Of a stretch of 64,000 bases of DNA, positions 43,830 through 52,532 are shown in pieces. The notes beneath the pieces were generated by a model that was given only the letters and a program-made list of their open reading frames with translations, had not been told where the DNA came from and did not search any database. Made by a program: the position numbers and the translations under genes. The stretch spans positions 62,001 to 126,000 of the forward strand of contig NZ_BLVO01000016.1 in assembly GCF_013340285.1 (NCBI RefSeq). Reading direction: 5' to 3'. This DNA comes from Desulfovibrio subterraneus (GTDB lineage Bacteria > Desulfobacterota > Desulfovibrionia > Desulfovibrionales > Desulfovibrionaceae). Position 1 is the first letter of the stretch. Each line of letters begins with the position of its first letter.

Positions 43830-45391
43830 GGTGCCAGCGCCCGTAGGAATTTGCCCGCCTTGGCAAGCGTTTCTCGATATTCACTTTCAGGATTGGAATC
43901 TAGTACTATACCGCTTCCGGAAAAGAAGCAAAGGGCTTTGGTGATACTATCATACCAGCCGGTGCGTATGGCGATGCTGGAGTCCATGTTCTGCGGGTCT
44001 TCGATAAAGACAACGCTGCCGCAATACAGTCCTCGGCTGTGCGGTTCTTCCGCTTCTATTATGCGCATGGTGCGCTGCTTGGGGCAGCCGGTGACCGAGC
44101 CGCCGGGAAAGGCGTCCAGCAGCAGGTCAAGGCATGTGAAGCCTGAGCGCAGTGTGCCGCGTACATCCGAATACATCTGAATGAGCCGATCCACGGTGAA
44201 GGTTTCCTTGTGGGCGGAAACCTGCACGCTGCCGTATTCGCAACAGGCTGCGATATCGTTGCGGATAAGGTCCACGATCATGGAAAGCTCTGCGCTCTCT
44301 TTGGGGGAGGCTGTCAGTGCCTTCTCCATGCCCTCTGTGAAGGACTCGAATTCCAGCGTGCCCTTGATAGGCTGCGAGAGCACCTGCCCGTCCCGCACGC
44401 AGAGAAAGCGTTCCGGCGAGGTGGAGAGGATGCGCGTGGAGCCGTGGGACAGCCACGCATAAAAAGGCGCGGGGTGCTGATCCCACATGTGCATGAAAAA
44501 GGTGAGGGGGTCAAAGCCGGTGCCGGAAAGGTCCGCATCAAAGCGGGTGGAGAGATTGAGCTGGTAGGTGTCGCCGTCGCGGATATGCTCAAGCACTCGC
44601 TCGACCCCGCGCACGTAGCCTTTCCGGTCGAGGGACTGGCGCAGTCTGCGGGAAAGGGCATCGCGGGAGAGCGGGGCGACATGGGCGGGTATCGGGTCTG
44701 GCGGTATCACTCCGGTGCACAGGGCTTTCAGTTCGTCGATCAGGGCCGCAGATTGCTTTCCGCACAGGGAATCAGGAAGAATTTCAGCGGTGTGGCACTC
44801 CAGCACATGCTCCTTGCCATGTCTCTTGTCATGGCCATAGTCATGCCCGCTGTCATGCCTGCTGTCATGTCTGGCCGTATGGTTGCCCGTATCAGTGCCT
44901 GCGGTACCGTCAACAGAATGCGGCGGGGAGCACGGTTCCTGTGCGGGGGAGATGATGAGCTGGATGGCGTATTGCCGGAAAAGTCCTTCCGGCAGGTCTT
45001 TCTGCCTGTCCGCCAGCTTACTTTCCGGTGTGTCTTCGGGCCAGTTTTTCGGCTTTTGGTCTGCTCTGCCATTTGGACTATTCTCCGGCTTATCACTCCG
45101 GATGCCGTATCGGGCCAGTCCGCCGGTGTAGTTCAGGTAGCCTATGGTTCCCGATACAGCGGTTGCGCAGGGGGTGAAGCAGAAGTCATGCAGGTGCTCG
45201 CGTGGTGTATCGGTATGCAGTTCAAGTTCGCGCACAGGGGCAATGCCCGCAATACTGCGTTCCGTGCGCGGTGCGGCGGCAGGCGCCAGAGGGCCGCACA
45301 GCAGCAGGTCCGCATGGTAGGTGCGGGCAAGATGGTGCAGCAGTGCGGGCAGGGTACGGCTACTGACAGAGGCGGAAAAAACGCAGGGCAT
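43826..45391 (-). CDS. pabB: Aminodeoxychorismate synthase component I
   Basis: A 521-residue chorismate-utilising enzyme. The C-terminal core carries SQPIKGTLEFES, SAELSMIVDLIRNDIA, CEYGSVQV, MYSDVRGTLRSG, AFPGGSVTGCPKQRTM and RGLYCGSVVF. It aminates chorismate with ammonia from PabA. Residues about 165-205 hold a His/Asp-rich repeat (RHDSRHDSGHDYGHDKRHGK) absent from typical PabB. The ATG overlaps the end of pabA by 32 bases. It belongs to the minus-strand folate cluster fau-yfiH-pabA-pabB-pabC. Confidence 0.92.
   Translation of the reverse strand: MPCVFSASVSSRTLPALLHHLARTYHADLLLCGPLAPAAAPRTERSIAGIAPVRELELHTDTPREHLHDFCFTPCATAVSGTIGYLNYTGGLARYGIRSDKPENSPNGRADQKPKNWPEDTPESKLADRQKDLPEGLFRQYAIQLIISPAQEPCSPPHSVDGTAGTDTGNHTARHDSRHDSGHDYGHDKRHGKEHVLECHTAEILPDSLCGKQSAALIDELKALCTGVIPPDPIPAHVAPLSRDALSRRLRQSLDRKGYVRGVERVLEHIRDGDTYQLNLSTRFDADLSGTGFDPLTFFMHMWDQHPAPFYAWLSHGSTRILSTSPERFLCVRDGQVLSQPIKGTLEFESFTEGMEKALTASPKESAELSMIVDLIRNDIAACCEYGSVQVSAHKETFTVDRLIQMYSDVRGTLRSGFTCLDLLLDAFPGGSVTGCPKQRTMRIIEAEEPHSRGLYCGSVVFIEDPQNMDSSIAIRTGWYDSITKALCFFSGSGIVLDSNPESEYRETLAKAGKFLRALAP
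44825..44872 (-). repeat. Four 12-bp tandem repeats inside pabB
   Basis: Four in-frame 12-base units, each containing gtcatg, encode the HDxx/GHDx repeat of the PabB linker. In-frame unit length allows growth or loss without a frameshift. Confidence 0.8.
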
Positions 45392-45926
45392 GTTCTATGT
45401 ACCACGTGCCATTAGGGGTGAGAAAGGATTCGGGATGAAACTGATAGCCCATGAGCGGGCGGCTTTCGTGCTGCAGCGCCATGACCACGGGCGGGCCATC
45501 GGGGTTCTGTTCCCGCAGCGTTGCGGTTATCCGCAGGCCTTCGCCTACAGTGTCACAGTGCAGGGAATGGTAGCGGGCCACGGTGCGTACCGTGCCTTCC
45601 ATGAGAATATCGCCCTGCTTGCCATGCGCGCCGCCCATGCTGGCGGGGAGCCGGCTTGTGGTGCCGCCGAAGTGGCTGTTTATGATCTGCATGCCCATGC
45701 ATATGCCGAGCACGGGGACGCCGCTGTCCAGAAAACGTGCATAATCGGGATATTCACGCGGGTGCCCGGGCCCGGGGGAAATGACGATGCAGTCGTAGTG
45801 CTCCGGTGCCATATCCTTCAGCGCTGCATACGGAGCCACTTGCGGTGTGATTGCGGTTGCGGCCATCAGCAGGTGTTCCAGATTGCGGGTGAAGCTGTCG
45901 TTGTTGTCAGCGAGCAGCAGGCGCAC
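45360..45926 (-). CDS. pabA: Aminodeoxychorismate/anthranilate synthase glutamine amidotransferase
   Basis: A 188-residue class I glutamine amidotransferase. The oxyanion region is ISPGPGHPRE, the nucleophile Cys is in LGICMGMQII, and the His/Glu pair is in GYQFHPESFLT. It releases ammonia from glutamine for PabB. The first residues RLLLADNNDSFTRNL are typical of PabA/TrpG. It is followed by pabB with overlap and preceded by the laccase-domain gene. Because no trp gene is nearby, the folate role is favoured. Confidence 0.93.
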   Translation of the reverse strand: MRLLLADNNDSFTRNLEHLLMAATAITPQVAPYAALKDMAPEHYDCIVISPGPGHPREYPDYARFLDSGVPVLGICMGMQIINSHFGGTTSRLPASMGGAHGKQGDILMEGTVRTVARYHSLHCDTVGEGLRITATLREQNPDGPPVVMALQHESRPLMGYQFHPESFLTPNGTWYIEHALRFFRLCQ

Positions 45927-45929
45927 AGG

Positions 45930-46679
45930 TTACTCCGGCTGAATCCAGATAAGCGAAGCCTGACGCCCTTCAACCCTGCTGCGGCGGTATGAGAAGAACA
46001 TGTCCGCATGGGAGTGGGTGCACAGGTCGATACCGAAGATGTTGCCTGCGGGAATGCCCGCCTCCTGCAACTGGTCGCGGGTGAGCTGCCAGAGGTTCAT
46101 GGTCTTTCTTTCCGCATCGAACCAGCGGGTCCAGTCCTTGCCCCATTCCATGTCAAAGTTCACGAATTCCGCCATGGCAGGCCCAAGGCTGGGGCCACGC
46201 ACGGCCATGAGATCTTTGGGGAGCACGTTGTAGCGTTCGCAGAAGGCTCTGACCGCGCTTTGCGGATAGCCGATGCGGTTGCCGCGCCAGCCAGCGTGCA
46301 GGGCGGCAATATATCTGCCGCTGGTGTGGGCGATGAGAATGGGCTGGCAGTCTGCGGTCTTGATGACCAGCACCTGGCCGGCATTGTGCGTGGCTGAGCC
46401 GTCTGCTTCTACGGTGGCTGCCGTGTCAGCGGGTACATGCTGCGGGTCGAAGACCAGCGCATCACCATGCACCTGCCGCAGCTCACACCATGTTTCCACA
46501 CCAAGTGCCTGCATGAGCTGGCTGCGGTTTGCCGCAACATGCTCCGCATTGTCCCCTACGTCATGGGAGATGTTGGAACCGCCGAAATCGCCTTGGCTCA
46601 CGCCGCCCCTGCGGGTTTGAAAAGCGCAGCGCACGGACGGAATGCCGGGAAAACGGAAGGGGATGAAGTTTACAGCCAT
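45930..46679 (-). CDS. YfiH-type laccase-domain protein (purine nucleoside phosphorylase-like)
   Basis: A 249-residue protein of the PF02578 family. The Zn/Cu site residues are visible as QVHGDALV, KTADCQPILI and ALHAGWRGN. Members from bacteria act on purine nucleosides or remove misplaced amino acids from muropeptide precursors. The ATG at 46679 has AAGGA 6 bases upstream and overlaps the fau stop by 10 bases. The next gene, pabA, starts 4 bases after its stop. So it is co-translated with folate genes. Confidence 0.9.
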   Translation of the reverse strand: MAVNFIPFRFPGIPSVRCAFQTRRGGVSQGDFGGSNISHDVGDNAEHVAANRSQLMQALGVETWCELRQVHGDALVFDPQHVPADTAATVEADGSATHNAGQVLVIKTADCQPILIAHTSGRYIAALHAGWRGNRIGYPQSAVRAFCERYNVLPKDLMAVRGPSLGPAMAEFVNFDMEWGKDWTRWFDAERKTMNLWQLTRDQLQEAGIPAGNIFGIDLCTHSHADMFFSYRRSRVEGRQASLIWIQPE

Positions 46680-47254
46680 GTAAGTTCCTTTTCGCTGCAC
46701 AGGGCGTTCATGCGCACATCCCACGGGTCTGCCGGAAGTTCGGGCAGAATCTGGAAGGAGTAGGCAAAGCCGATCTTGAGGGTGCGCTTCATGGAAGGGT
46801 GCGCCAGATAGCGGTCGTAGTATCCGGCACCGAAGCCGAGCCTGTTGCCCTGCCGGTCAAATCCGAGACCGGGAGTCAGAAGGAGATCCGGCTCGAATTC
46901 GGGATGGTCCGGGGACATGGGCGGGCAGGCCAGCGGGTCAGGTTCGCGGACGCCAAAGGTGCCTCTGAGCAGTTCGTGCTCTCCACGGCAGGGGCAGAGG
47001 TCCATTTCTCCCTTGCGTTCAGGATCGACTCTGGGCAGGAGCACTGTCTTTCCATCCCGCCACGCCTGTCTGAGCAGTTCCGAAGTGTCCAGCTCGTTGC
47101 GAAAGGCCACATAGAGTACTATCTGACGGGCCTTTTTCCATTCCTGCAGTCCTGATATGTGTCCCTGGGCGGCAATAGAGCAGGCGTGTACCATGTCGGC
47201 AGAGAGTGCTTCGCGTTCGGCGAGCAGCTGTTTTCTGAGTGTCTGTTTGTTCAT
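46670..47254 (-). CDS. fau: 5-formyltetrahydrofolate cyclo-ligase
   Basis: A 194-residue protein of the FAU/MTHFS family. It shows RKQLLAEREAL at the N-terminus, VLLPRVDPERKGEM, and the signature GLGFDRQGNRLGFGAGYYDR with the ATP-binding loop. It turns 5-formyl-THF into 5,10-methenyl-THF. It is the first gene of the folate cluster. In many proteobacteria the 6S RNA gene lies just upstream of this gene; a folded element is present at 47335-47450. Confidence 0.95.
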   Translation of the reverse strand: MNKQTLRKQLLAEREALSADMVHACSIAAQGHISGLQEWKKARQIVLYVAFRNELDTSELLRQAWRDGKTVLLPRVDPERKGEMDLCPCRGEHELLRGTFGVREPDPLACPPMSPDHPEFEPDLLLTPGLGFDRQGNRLGFGAGYYDRYLAHPSMKRTLKIGFAYSFQILPELPADPWDVRMNALCSEKELTWL

Positions 47255-47334
47255 CCGGATATCTGTTTCCGGCGCGCTGAAGCGCCGGCCATAGGTAAAA
47301 AGCTGAGCGCGGGAAGCGGTTCTGTCGTCATTGC

Positions 47335-47450
47335 CGTCCCGTGAAATAGTCTGTAGAGTGGCGGATAGTTCGGAAGCACCACCTTCGCAGGCAGGTGTTC
47401 CGTGCTCTCTCCTGCCGGATTCCGGCAGCCCGCCTACCTCGGAAGGGACG
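47335..47450. ncRNA. Folded element between fau and a phosphoesterase gene (6S RNA candidate or leader)
   Basis: Nested pairing encloses 116 bases: 47335-47340 with 47445-47450, then GAG/CTC and GGCGG/CCGCC helices, then two hairpins (a 7-bp stem with a 3-nt loop, and a 10-bp stem with a 4-nt bulge). The location directly upstream of fau is that of 6S RNA in many proteobacteria. The two hairpins at the tip are not typical of 6S. The element could instead be the leader of the plus-strand phosphoesterase gene that starts 23 bases on. No U-G pair decides the strand. Confidence 0.35.
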
Positions 47451-47472
47451 ACTCTAACAAGGAACATGTGCC

Positions 47473-48141
47473 ATGCAAAGTGGTGAATATTGGATCGGTC
47501 TGGGCGACATCCACGACGATACCGCCCGAATCGGAGATATACCCGGACTACGTCAGGCCGCAGGCGTCATTCTGTCCGGAGACCTGACCATCGGAGGCAG
47601 CGTGAAACAGGCGGAGCGGGTAATGCACGCCGTGAGCGCCTGCAATCCGAACATATTCGCCCAGATCGGCAACATGGACCGCATGGATGTGACGGGGTAT
47701 CTGGAGGCAAACGGGTGGAATATTCATGTGAAGGCTCGCGAGCTCGCACCCGGTATAGGCATTATGGGCGTGGGTACCTCTACGTTCACTCCTTTTGGCA
47801 CGCCCTCGGAGTTTCCGGAGTCGCGCATTGCCGAGTGGCTGGACGAGGCCTACCGCGCGGCCATGCCCTACAGGCGGCTCATTCTGGTTTCGCACACCCC
47901 GCCGTTCAACACTGACTGCGACCGCATTTCCTGCGGCACACATGTGGGCAGCAGGGCCGTTCGTGAATTTATAGAAGAACACCAGCCGGACATTTGCCTG
48001 TGCGGCCACATTCACGAGGCGCGCGGTGTGGATATGGTGGGACGCACAACTGTCATTAATACAGGGGCTTTTTCCAGCGGCGGGTATGCGGTAATACGTA
48101 ATTCGGGGAGAAGATTGCGCGCGGAATTGCAGCTTTTGTAG
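47473..48141 (+). CDS. Metallophosphoesterase (calcineurin-like)
   Basis: A 222-residue cytosolic phosphoesterase. All five metal motifs are seen: GLGDIHDD, LSGDLTIGG, QIGNMDRMD, LVSHTPPFNT and CGHIHEARG. It resembles YmdB/Mre11-like small phosphoesterases of unknown substrate. An AAGGA site lies 9 bases before the ATG. A tRNA-fMet/infA unit follows on the same strand with its own promoter. Confidence 0.9.
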   Translation: MQSGEYWIGLGDIHDDTARIGDIPGLRQAAGVILSGDLTIGGSVKQAERVMHAVSACNPNIFAQIGNMDRMDVTGYLEANGWNIHVKARELAPGIGIMGVGTSTFTPFGTPSEFPESRIAEWLDEAYRAAMPYRRLILVSHTPPFNTDCDRISCGTHVGSRAVREFIEEHQPDICLCGHIHEARGVDMVGRTTVINTGAFSSGGYAVIRNSGRRLRAELQLL

Positions 48142-48169
48142 CGTAGTTTCATTTTTTTTGAAAAAAAGA

Positions 48170-48198
48170 TTGACAGCTAGCGGCGGTGTGTATACATA
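48170..48198 (+). promoter_or_regulatory. Sigma-70-type promoter of tRNA-fMet/infA
   Basis: A perfect TTGACA (48170-48175) is followed after 15-17 bases by tatacata (48191-48198), preceded by TGTG (extended -10 type). A T/A-rich tract lies just upstream at 48151-48169. The tRNA starts about 60 bases downstream. Confidence 0.75.
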
Positions 48199-48256
48199 TG
48201 TCGTCCCTGAGCGGGAACGGCTTTTTCAGCCGGAACCGCACGAATTTCAGACATGA

Positions 48257-48333
48257 CGCGGGGTGGAGCAGCTCGGTAGCTCGTCGGGCTCATAACCCGA
48301 AGGCCGTCGGTTCAAATCCGGCCCCCGCTACCA
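48257..48333 (+). tRNA. Initiator tRNA-Met (CAT)
   Basis: A 77-base cloverleaf. It begins with C that cannot pair with the U at position 72, the mark of initiator tRNA. The anticodon stem holds three G-C pairs (gggctCATaaccc) with CAT in the loop. The T arm has ggTTCAAatcc. CCA is encoded. Confidence 0.97.
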
Positions 48334-48448
48334 ATTTAACCCCCTGTTCGGGTAACACTCGGGCAGGGGGTTCATCTTTTTTCCACGGCAAGTTTCTTTC
48401 CGCATGCTGTCTGCTCACGGAACCTGCCCTTTCAATAGGAGGATGCCT

Positions 48449-48667
48449 ATGGCCAAAGAAGAAGCCATTCAGGTTACCGGCGAAGTCATTGAAGCCCTGC
48501 CCAACGCAATGTTTCAGGTGCGCCTTGAGAACGGACACGTAATGCTGGCTCACATATCCGGCAAGATGCGCAAGTTCCGCATCCGTGTGCTTCCCGGCGA
48601 CAAGGTGACCGTAGAGCTTTCGCCCTACGATCTCAGCCGCGGCCGCATCACCTTCCGCCCGCGTTAG
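48449..48667 (+). CDS. infA: Translation initiation factor IF-1
   Basis: A 72-residue S1/OB-fold protein with the full IF-1 sequence pattern: [37 protein letters not shown], and the end [13 protein letters not shown]. It binds the ribosomal A site with IF-2 and IF-3. AGGAGG lies 6 bases before the ATG at 48449. It sits 115 bases after the initiator tRNA, likely in the same transcript, which joins two initiation components. Confidence 0.97.
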   Translation: MAKEEAIQVTGEVIEALPNAMFQVRLENGHVMLAHISGKMRKFRIRVLPGDKVTVELSPYDLSRGRITFRPR

Positions 48668-48690
48668 TTTCCTTCGGAAATGCGCAGACA

Positions 48691-48727
48691 AGAAGCCCCT
48701 GTACCATCTGGTACAGGGGCTTCTTGT
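48691..48727 (+). terminator. Intrinsic terminator of infA
   Basis: A perfect 16-bp stem (48691-48706 with 48709-48724), the longest in the window, followed by ttgt. Confidence 0.85.
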
Positions 48728-48820
48728 CGTGTGCATATCGTTTTGCGAATAGCTTGACGAGATGTAGTGCAGTCTTTATTCCTTACAGCTATTATATATT
48801 GTTGTATGCGGAGAATCGAG

Positions 48821-49858
48821 ATGAGCACTCGGATTGTTTTGCTTCTCTGCCTGCTGCTTATGCTGGGGGGCTGCGGCAGCAAGGCGCCTGTGCAATTTTC
48901 ACAGGAAGAATATCGTGTCATGGTGGATCAACTGCTCAGAGCAGATGAAATCAAATGTGGTGTTCTTGAGGGGAAGAAGACTGCAATTGCCGTTAATTAT
49001 GTGGAAGGTGGGAAATACGGGTGGGAATCATTCACCTTCAAAGATAACAAGGCCGAACGTGTAACGCTGGATGACCCGACACCGGAAGAACTGCAAGGCA
49101 TCATACACGGTGTGCTGGTCCGGCAGTGCAATATACTGCCTGTTACAAAGAATGATGCGCCCGATGTGACGGTCAGTATATCGGTAAAGCGCTTTTCTGC
49201 AGAGCTGAAAGGATTCGAGAAAAGCAGAAAGCGTATGCTTCCTTCGTTGGTGCTTACGTCCGATGGACATACGGCGGGGCAGGGAACATATCAGATTGAT
49301 CTTGATTCCACCATTGAGCTGAATGGTGAATCCCATGCCTTTTCTCCCTCGATCGATCTGGATGTGTCTGCGCGGGTGGACCACACCAGCAATTACTATG
49401 TCATCGGCTTCACCGGTGCGAACATAACGACAAGAGAAGCAATGGCTGTCTACCGTAAAGGCAGCCGGATTGCGCAAGGCAAGATCGTTATGGATGAAGA
49501 GCTGGATGCAGTAGGGTTCTTCTCGCACAAGAATACCCTGTCAGGCGTGGTTACCACCTATGTCCCTGAAACAAATCAGGTAGACGAAGTGTATGTGCTG
49601 AAAGAAGAGGATGAATCTCTTCTTGGCCGCAAGGAGTTGCTGTACGGGAAACCACTCCTTCTCTATCTGCTGTATATGAAGCCGCAGGGCATGCAGCGTG
49701 TGCTGCTCTATGATGTTGCAAAGCAGCTTGTCCGGCTGGCGAACAAGAATGCCGGGGTGCCTCTCCCGGATCTTGAAGGAACAGAGAATGCCGGGAGGGC
49801 TGGAGGCAACGGAACCAATCATGAATCCCTTACCTCCATGGCAGGCGCGGCGTACTAG
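48821..49858 (+). CDS. Hypothetical lipoprotein
   Basis: A 345-residue protein with a type II signal peptide: MSTRIVLLLCLLLMLGGCGS, lipidated Cys at about residue 18. The body has YGWESFTFKDNKAERV, DVTVSISVKRFSAELKGF and YVIGFTGANITTREAMAVYR. It has no motif I recognise. The end is Gly/Asn-rich. The ATG at 48821 has ggag about 8 bases upstream; the frame is open further but without a site. It should sit in the outer or inner membrane facing the periplasm. It is alone, with a terminator at 49932. Confidence 0.78.
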   Translation: MSTRIVLLLCLLLMLGGCGSKAPVQFSQEEYRVMVDQLLRADEIKCGVLEGKKTAIAVNYVEGGKYGWESFTFKDNKAERVTLDDPTPEELQGIIHGVLVRQCNILPVTKNDAPDVTVSISVKRFSAELKGFEKSRKRMLPSLVLTSDGHTAGQGTYQIDLDSTIELNGESHAFSPSIDLDVSARVDHTSNYYVIGFTGANITTREAMAVYRKGSRIAQGKIVMDEELDAVGFFSHKNTLSGVVTTYVPETNQVDEVYVLKEEDESLLGRKELLYGKPLLLYLLYMKPQGMQRVLLYDVAKQLVRLANKNAGVPLPDLEGTENAGRAGGNGTNHESLTSMAGAAY

Positions 49859-49931
49859 CGAATCGGGAAAAAGCTGCGGCTGCCGGTTCTGGTAACGCCC
49901 CTTGGCCGCGGTCGCAGCTTGATCCATATAC

Positions 49932-49965
49932 AAGACGCCGGAGCAATGCTCCGGCGTCTTTCTTT
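49932..49965 (+). terminator. Intrinsic terminator of the lipoprotein gene
   Basis: A perfect 13-bp stem (49932-49944 with 49948-49960) with a 3-nt loop, then tcttt. It also faces the convergent UPF0210 gene. Confidence 0.88.
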
Positions 49966-50017
49966 GTTCGCGCTGTTGTTTACGAAATGCAGTCAGATTG
50001 TCTGCAAAAGGTAAACG

Positions 50018-51388
50018 CTAGTTTTTCAGGCTGTGTATGGGGGCAGGAATACGTCCGCCAAGGCGGATGAAGTTCTCTGCGTTGCCGCCGGGAACAGGCA
50101 TGATGCGTGCTTCACCAAGCAGGCCGCCGAAGCTGACCAGCTCGCCCACGCCCTTGCCGGGGACGGGAATGATGCGCACGGCCGTGGTCTTGGAGTTGAT
50201 CATGCCGATTGCCATTTCGTCCGCAATGATGGCGGAAATGGTGGCGGCGGAGGTGTCGCCGGGAATGGCAACCATGTCGAGGCCCACCGAGCACACGCTG
50301 GTCATTGCTTCCAGCTTTTCCAGCGTCAGGGCGCCGGATGCGGCTGCAGCGGCGATGCTGGAATCTTCCGATACGGGAATGAACGCGCCGGAAAGGCCGC
50401 CCACGTGGGAGGATGCAAAGGCACCGCCCTTCTTGACCGCATCGTTCAGCATGGCCAGCACGGCGGTTGAGCCGGGAGCACCGATGGAGGAAAGCCCCAT
50501 GCTCTGGAAAATTTCGCCCACGGAGTCGCCCACTTCAGGAGTGGGAGCAAGGGAAAGGTCGGCCACGCCGAAGGGCAGGCCGAGGCGGGCAGCCACTTCG
50601 GTGCCGATGATTTCGCCAACGCGCGTAACCTTGAAGGCGGTGCGCTTGATGACTTCGGCAATGTCGCTGAGCGTGCGGTTGGGGTTGCGCTCCATGGCAC
50701 GGTCGATGGCCTTCTTGACCACACCGGGGCCGGAGACACCCACGTTGATGACCACTTCAGGCTCGCCCACACCAAGGTAGGCACCGGCCATGAAGGGGAC
50801 GTCCTGCGGAATGTTGGCAAAGACCACCAGCTTGGCACAGCCAAGGCCGCCGCGGTCAGCGGTGCGGTTGGCAATGGACTTGATGGTTTCGCCCATCAGG
50901 GCCACGGCGTCCATGTTGATGCCGCTGCGCGAGGAGGCCACGTTAATGGAGGAGCAGACACAGTCGGTTACGGCCAAAGCTTCCGGTAAGGAATCGATAA
51001 GCGCGCGGTCACCTCTCGTCATGCCCTTTTCTACCAGAGCGCCGAAACCGCCGAGGAAGTTGACTCCCGCAGCCTTTGCAGCATCATCCAGAACCTTGCA
51101 GGCCTTGACCATCTGGTCAGAGGTGAACGAGGCGCACACAACCCCCATGGGGCTGACGCTGATGCGCTTGTTCACAACGGGAATGCCGTATTTGTCGCCC
51201 ACCTCGTCGCAGGTGGCCACGAGCTTTTCGGCATATTTGCCGATCTTGGCGCGCACCTTGTCGGCAAAGGTGTCGAAGTTGTCGCTGGCGCAGTCGAAGA
51301 GGCTCACGCCCAGCGTGACGGTACGCACGTCAAGGTGCTCGTTGCGGAGCATGGCCAGTGTGCTGAGTACTTCACGATCCGTCAGCAT
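50018..51388 (-). CDS. UPF0210 (DUF711) family protein
   Basis: A 456-residue protein that matches the length of the UPF0210/PFL-like family. It shows [57 protein letters not shown] and a Gly-rich C-terminal half. The fold is related to glycyl radical enzymes in name only; no radical site is visible and the function of the family is unknown. It follows the ACT-domain gene after 47 bases. The two genes are a very common pair in bacteria, which suggests regulation by a small ligand. Confidence 0.93.
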   Translation of the reverse strand: MLTDREVLSTLAMLRNEHLDVRTVTLGVSLFDCASDNFDTFADKVRAKIGKYAEKLVATCDEVGDKYGIPVVNKRISVSPMGVVCASFTSDQMVKACKVLDDAAKAAGVNFLGGFGALVEKGMTRGDRALIDSLPEALAVTDCVCSSINVASSRSGINMDAVALMGETIKSIANRTADRGGLGCAKLVVFANIPQDVPFMAGAYLGVGEPEVVINVGVSGPGVVKKAIDRAMERNPNRTLSDIAEVIKRTAFKVTRVGEIIGTEVAARLGLPFGVADLSLAPTPEVGDSVGEIFQSMGLSSIGAPGSTAVLAMLNDAVKKGGAFASSHVGGLSGAFIPVSEDSSIAAAAASGALTLEKLEAMTSVCSVGLDMVAIPGDTSAATISAIIADEMAIGMINSKTTAVRIIPVPGKGVGELVSFGGLLGEARIMPVPGGNAENFIRLGGRIPAPIHSLKN

Positions 51389-51435
51389 GTTCGGTTCCTT
51401 GTATGTAAATGGTGAAATATCGGCGGAGCCGGGTC

Positions 51436-52002
51436 TTAGACGGGCTGCACGCGGTGCACGGCTTCGAAGATGTCGCGGTGCTGCATGCTCACGCGCACGG
51501 CGAGCTTGTCGGCCTCTTCGCGCAGTTCGGCGCGCAGATCGGCAATGTCCTTGGTAAGAGGCACGGCCACCTCGTAAACGATGAGGGCGTTGCCGTCGTC
51601 CTTGCCGCCGGGCATGAGGGCCTTGAGGTTCTCGATATTCACGTTGTGGCGGGAGAAAACGCCGGTGACACCGGCAATCAGACCCGGACGGTCGGGGCCG
51701 TCAACGGTAACCACATAAGGCTCGGTGGCGATGGTGTCGCCCCATCCGGAACCGTCAAACAGGCGGGCGGTGACGTTAAGGTCCACCTTGCGCTGCTCAA
51801 GGCCGGCTTCGAGCTTGGCGTGCAGCGTATCAATCTGCAGTGCATCCGGCACATCGGCAATGACGATGGCCGCGAATTCGCTGTGCAGAATGGTCTGGCT
51901 TACTTCGTCGATATTGCAATCCAGCTCGTTCATGAGGCTGGACACCGCATGCACGATGCCCGGACAGTCACGTCCCAGAAAGGAAACAACTACTTTATAC
52001 AT
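51436..52002 (-). CDS. Protein with two ACT domains (GcvR-like)
   Basis: A 188-residue protein made of two ACT domains (first about 1-80 with [20 protein letters not shown]; second about 95-175 with [28 protein letters not shown]). ACT domains bind amino acids. GcvR-type proteins work as regulators by protein contact. The ATG at 52002 has AGGAG 8 bases upstream; the longer frame to 52224 is not used because it has no site. It is first in the ACT-UPF0210 operon. Confidence 0.9.
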   Translation of the reverse strand: MYKVVVSFLGRDCPGIVHAVSSLMNELDCNIDEVSQTILHSEFAAIVIADVPDALQIDTLHAKLEAGLEQRKVDLNVTARLFDGSGWGDTIATEPYVVTVDGPDRPGLIAGVTGVFSRHNVNIENLKALMPGGKDDGNALIVYEVAVPLTKDIADLRAELREEADKLAVRVSMQHRDIFEAVHRVQPV

Positions 52003-52033
52003 GAAAGGAACTCCTAACCGGCTAGAGTGTACC

Positions 52034-52110
52034 GCGAGACCTTGTAAGGCAACGGCTCCGTTGTCAAGCACTTCATCCCGGCTGTAACACCCTTGTCTGT
52101 AAGGTCTCGC
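52034..52110 (-). promoter_or_regulatory. Structured leader of the ACT-UPF0210 operon
   Basis: A perfect 10-bp stem (52034-52043 with 52101-52110) encloses 57 bases that contain a second perfect 6-bp hairpin (52050-52055 with 52058-52063). It lies 32-108 bases upstream of the ACT gene start. No known riboswitch motif is recognised. It may be a leader that controls the operon. Confidence 0.45.
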
Positions 52111-52532
52111 ACCGGTTGGACCACTGGCTGCCAGAGCCGGTTTCGGCCCTTGCGCAGATTGATGCAGGCAACGGGTAAGACCTAGGGCCGCATGGCCCGG
52201 ATGGAATGCTCCGGCATTTTGCATAACAAGAGTGAATTTATGCTGACACTGTTCAGAAAAGTATGATAAGTCTCAGTAACTTTATGGAGTTCCCTTGTTT
52301 TATCTCCGGAAGGGAATGCTCACAGTGGGCAGGAGAGTGGCAGGGCAAAGAACAGGAGTATGAGACGGTCTGTATTTTTGCTTGCCATAAAATTATAATT
52401 CGCTATTAGTAACCATTATTTGCACTGGTTTGCTCCGGTCCCGAGCCGGTATGGCGTATTCCAGGGTAATCCTTAACGAGACTCGCCGGCGCGCGTTGCA
52501 GGCGAAATCCTTCTCTGAAAGGGGGAAAAGGT
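52111..52532. other. Intergenic region upstream of cydA
   Basis: About 420 bases without a gene. The stretch 52345-52430 is AT-rich (aaaattataattcgctatta) and likely holds the cydAB promoter. I could not identify a convincing Rex or FNR-type palindrome. Confidence 0.4.

Noticed and set aside
44210-45415. 401-codon plus-strand ORF opposite pabB
   Set aside because: It is a shadow of pabB, which shows all chorismate-enzyme motifs.
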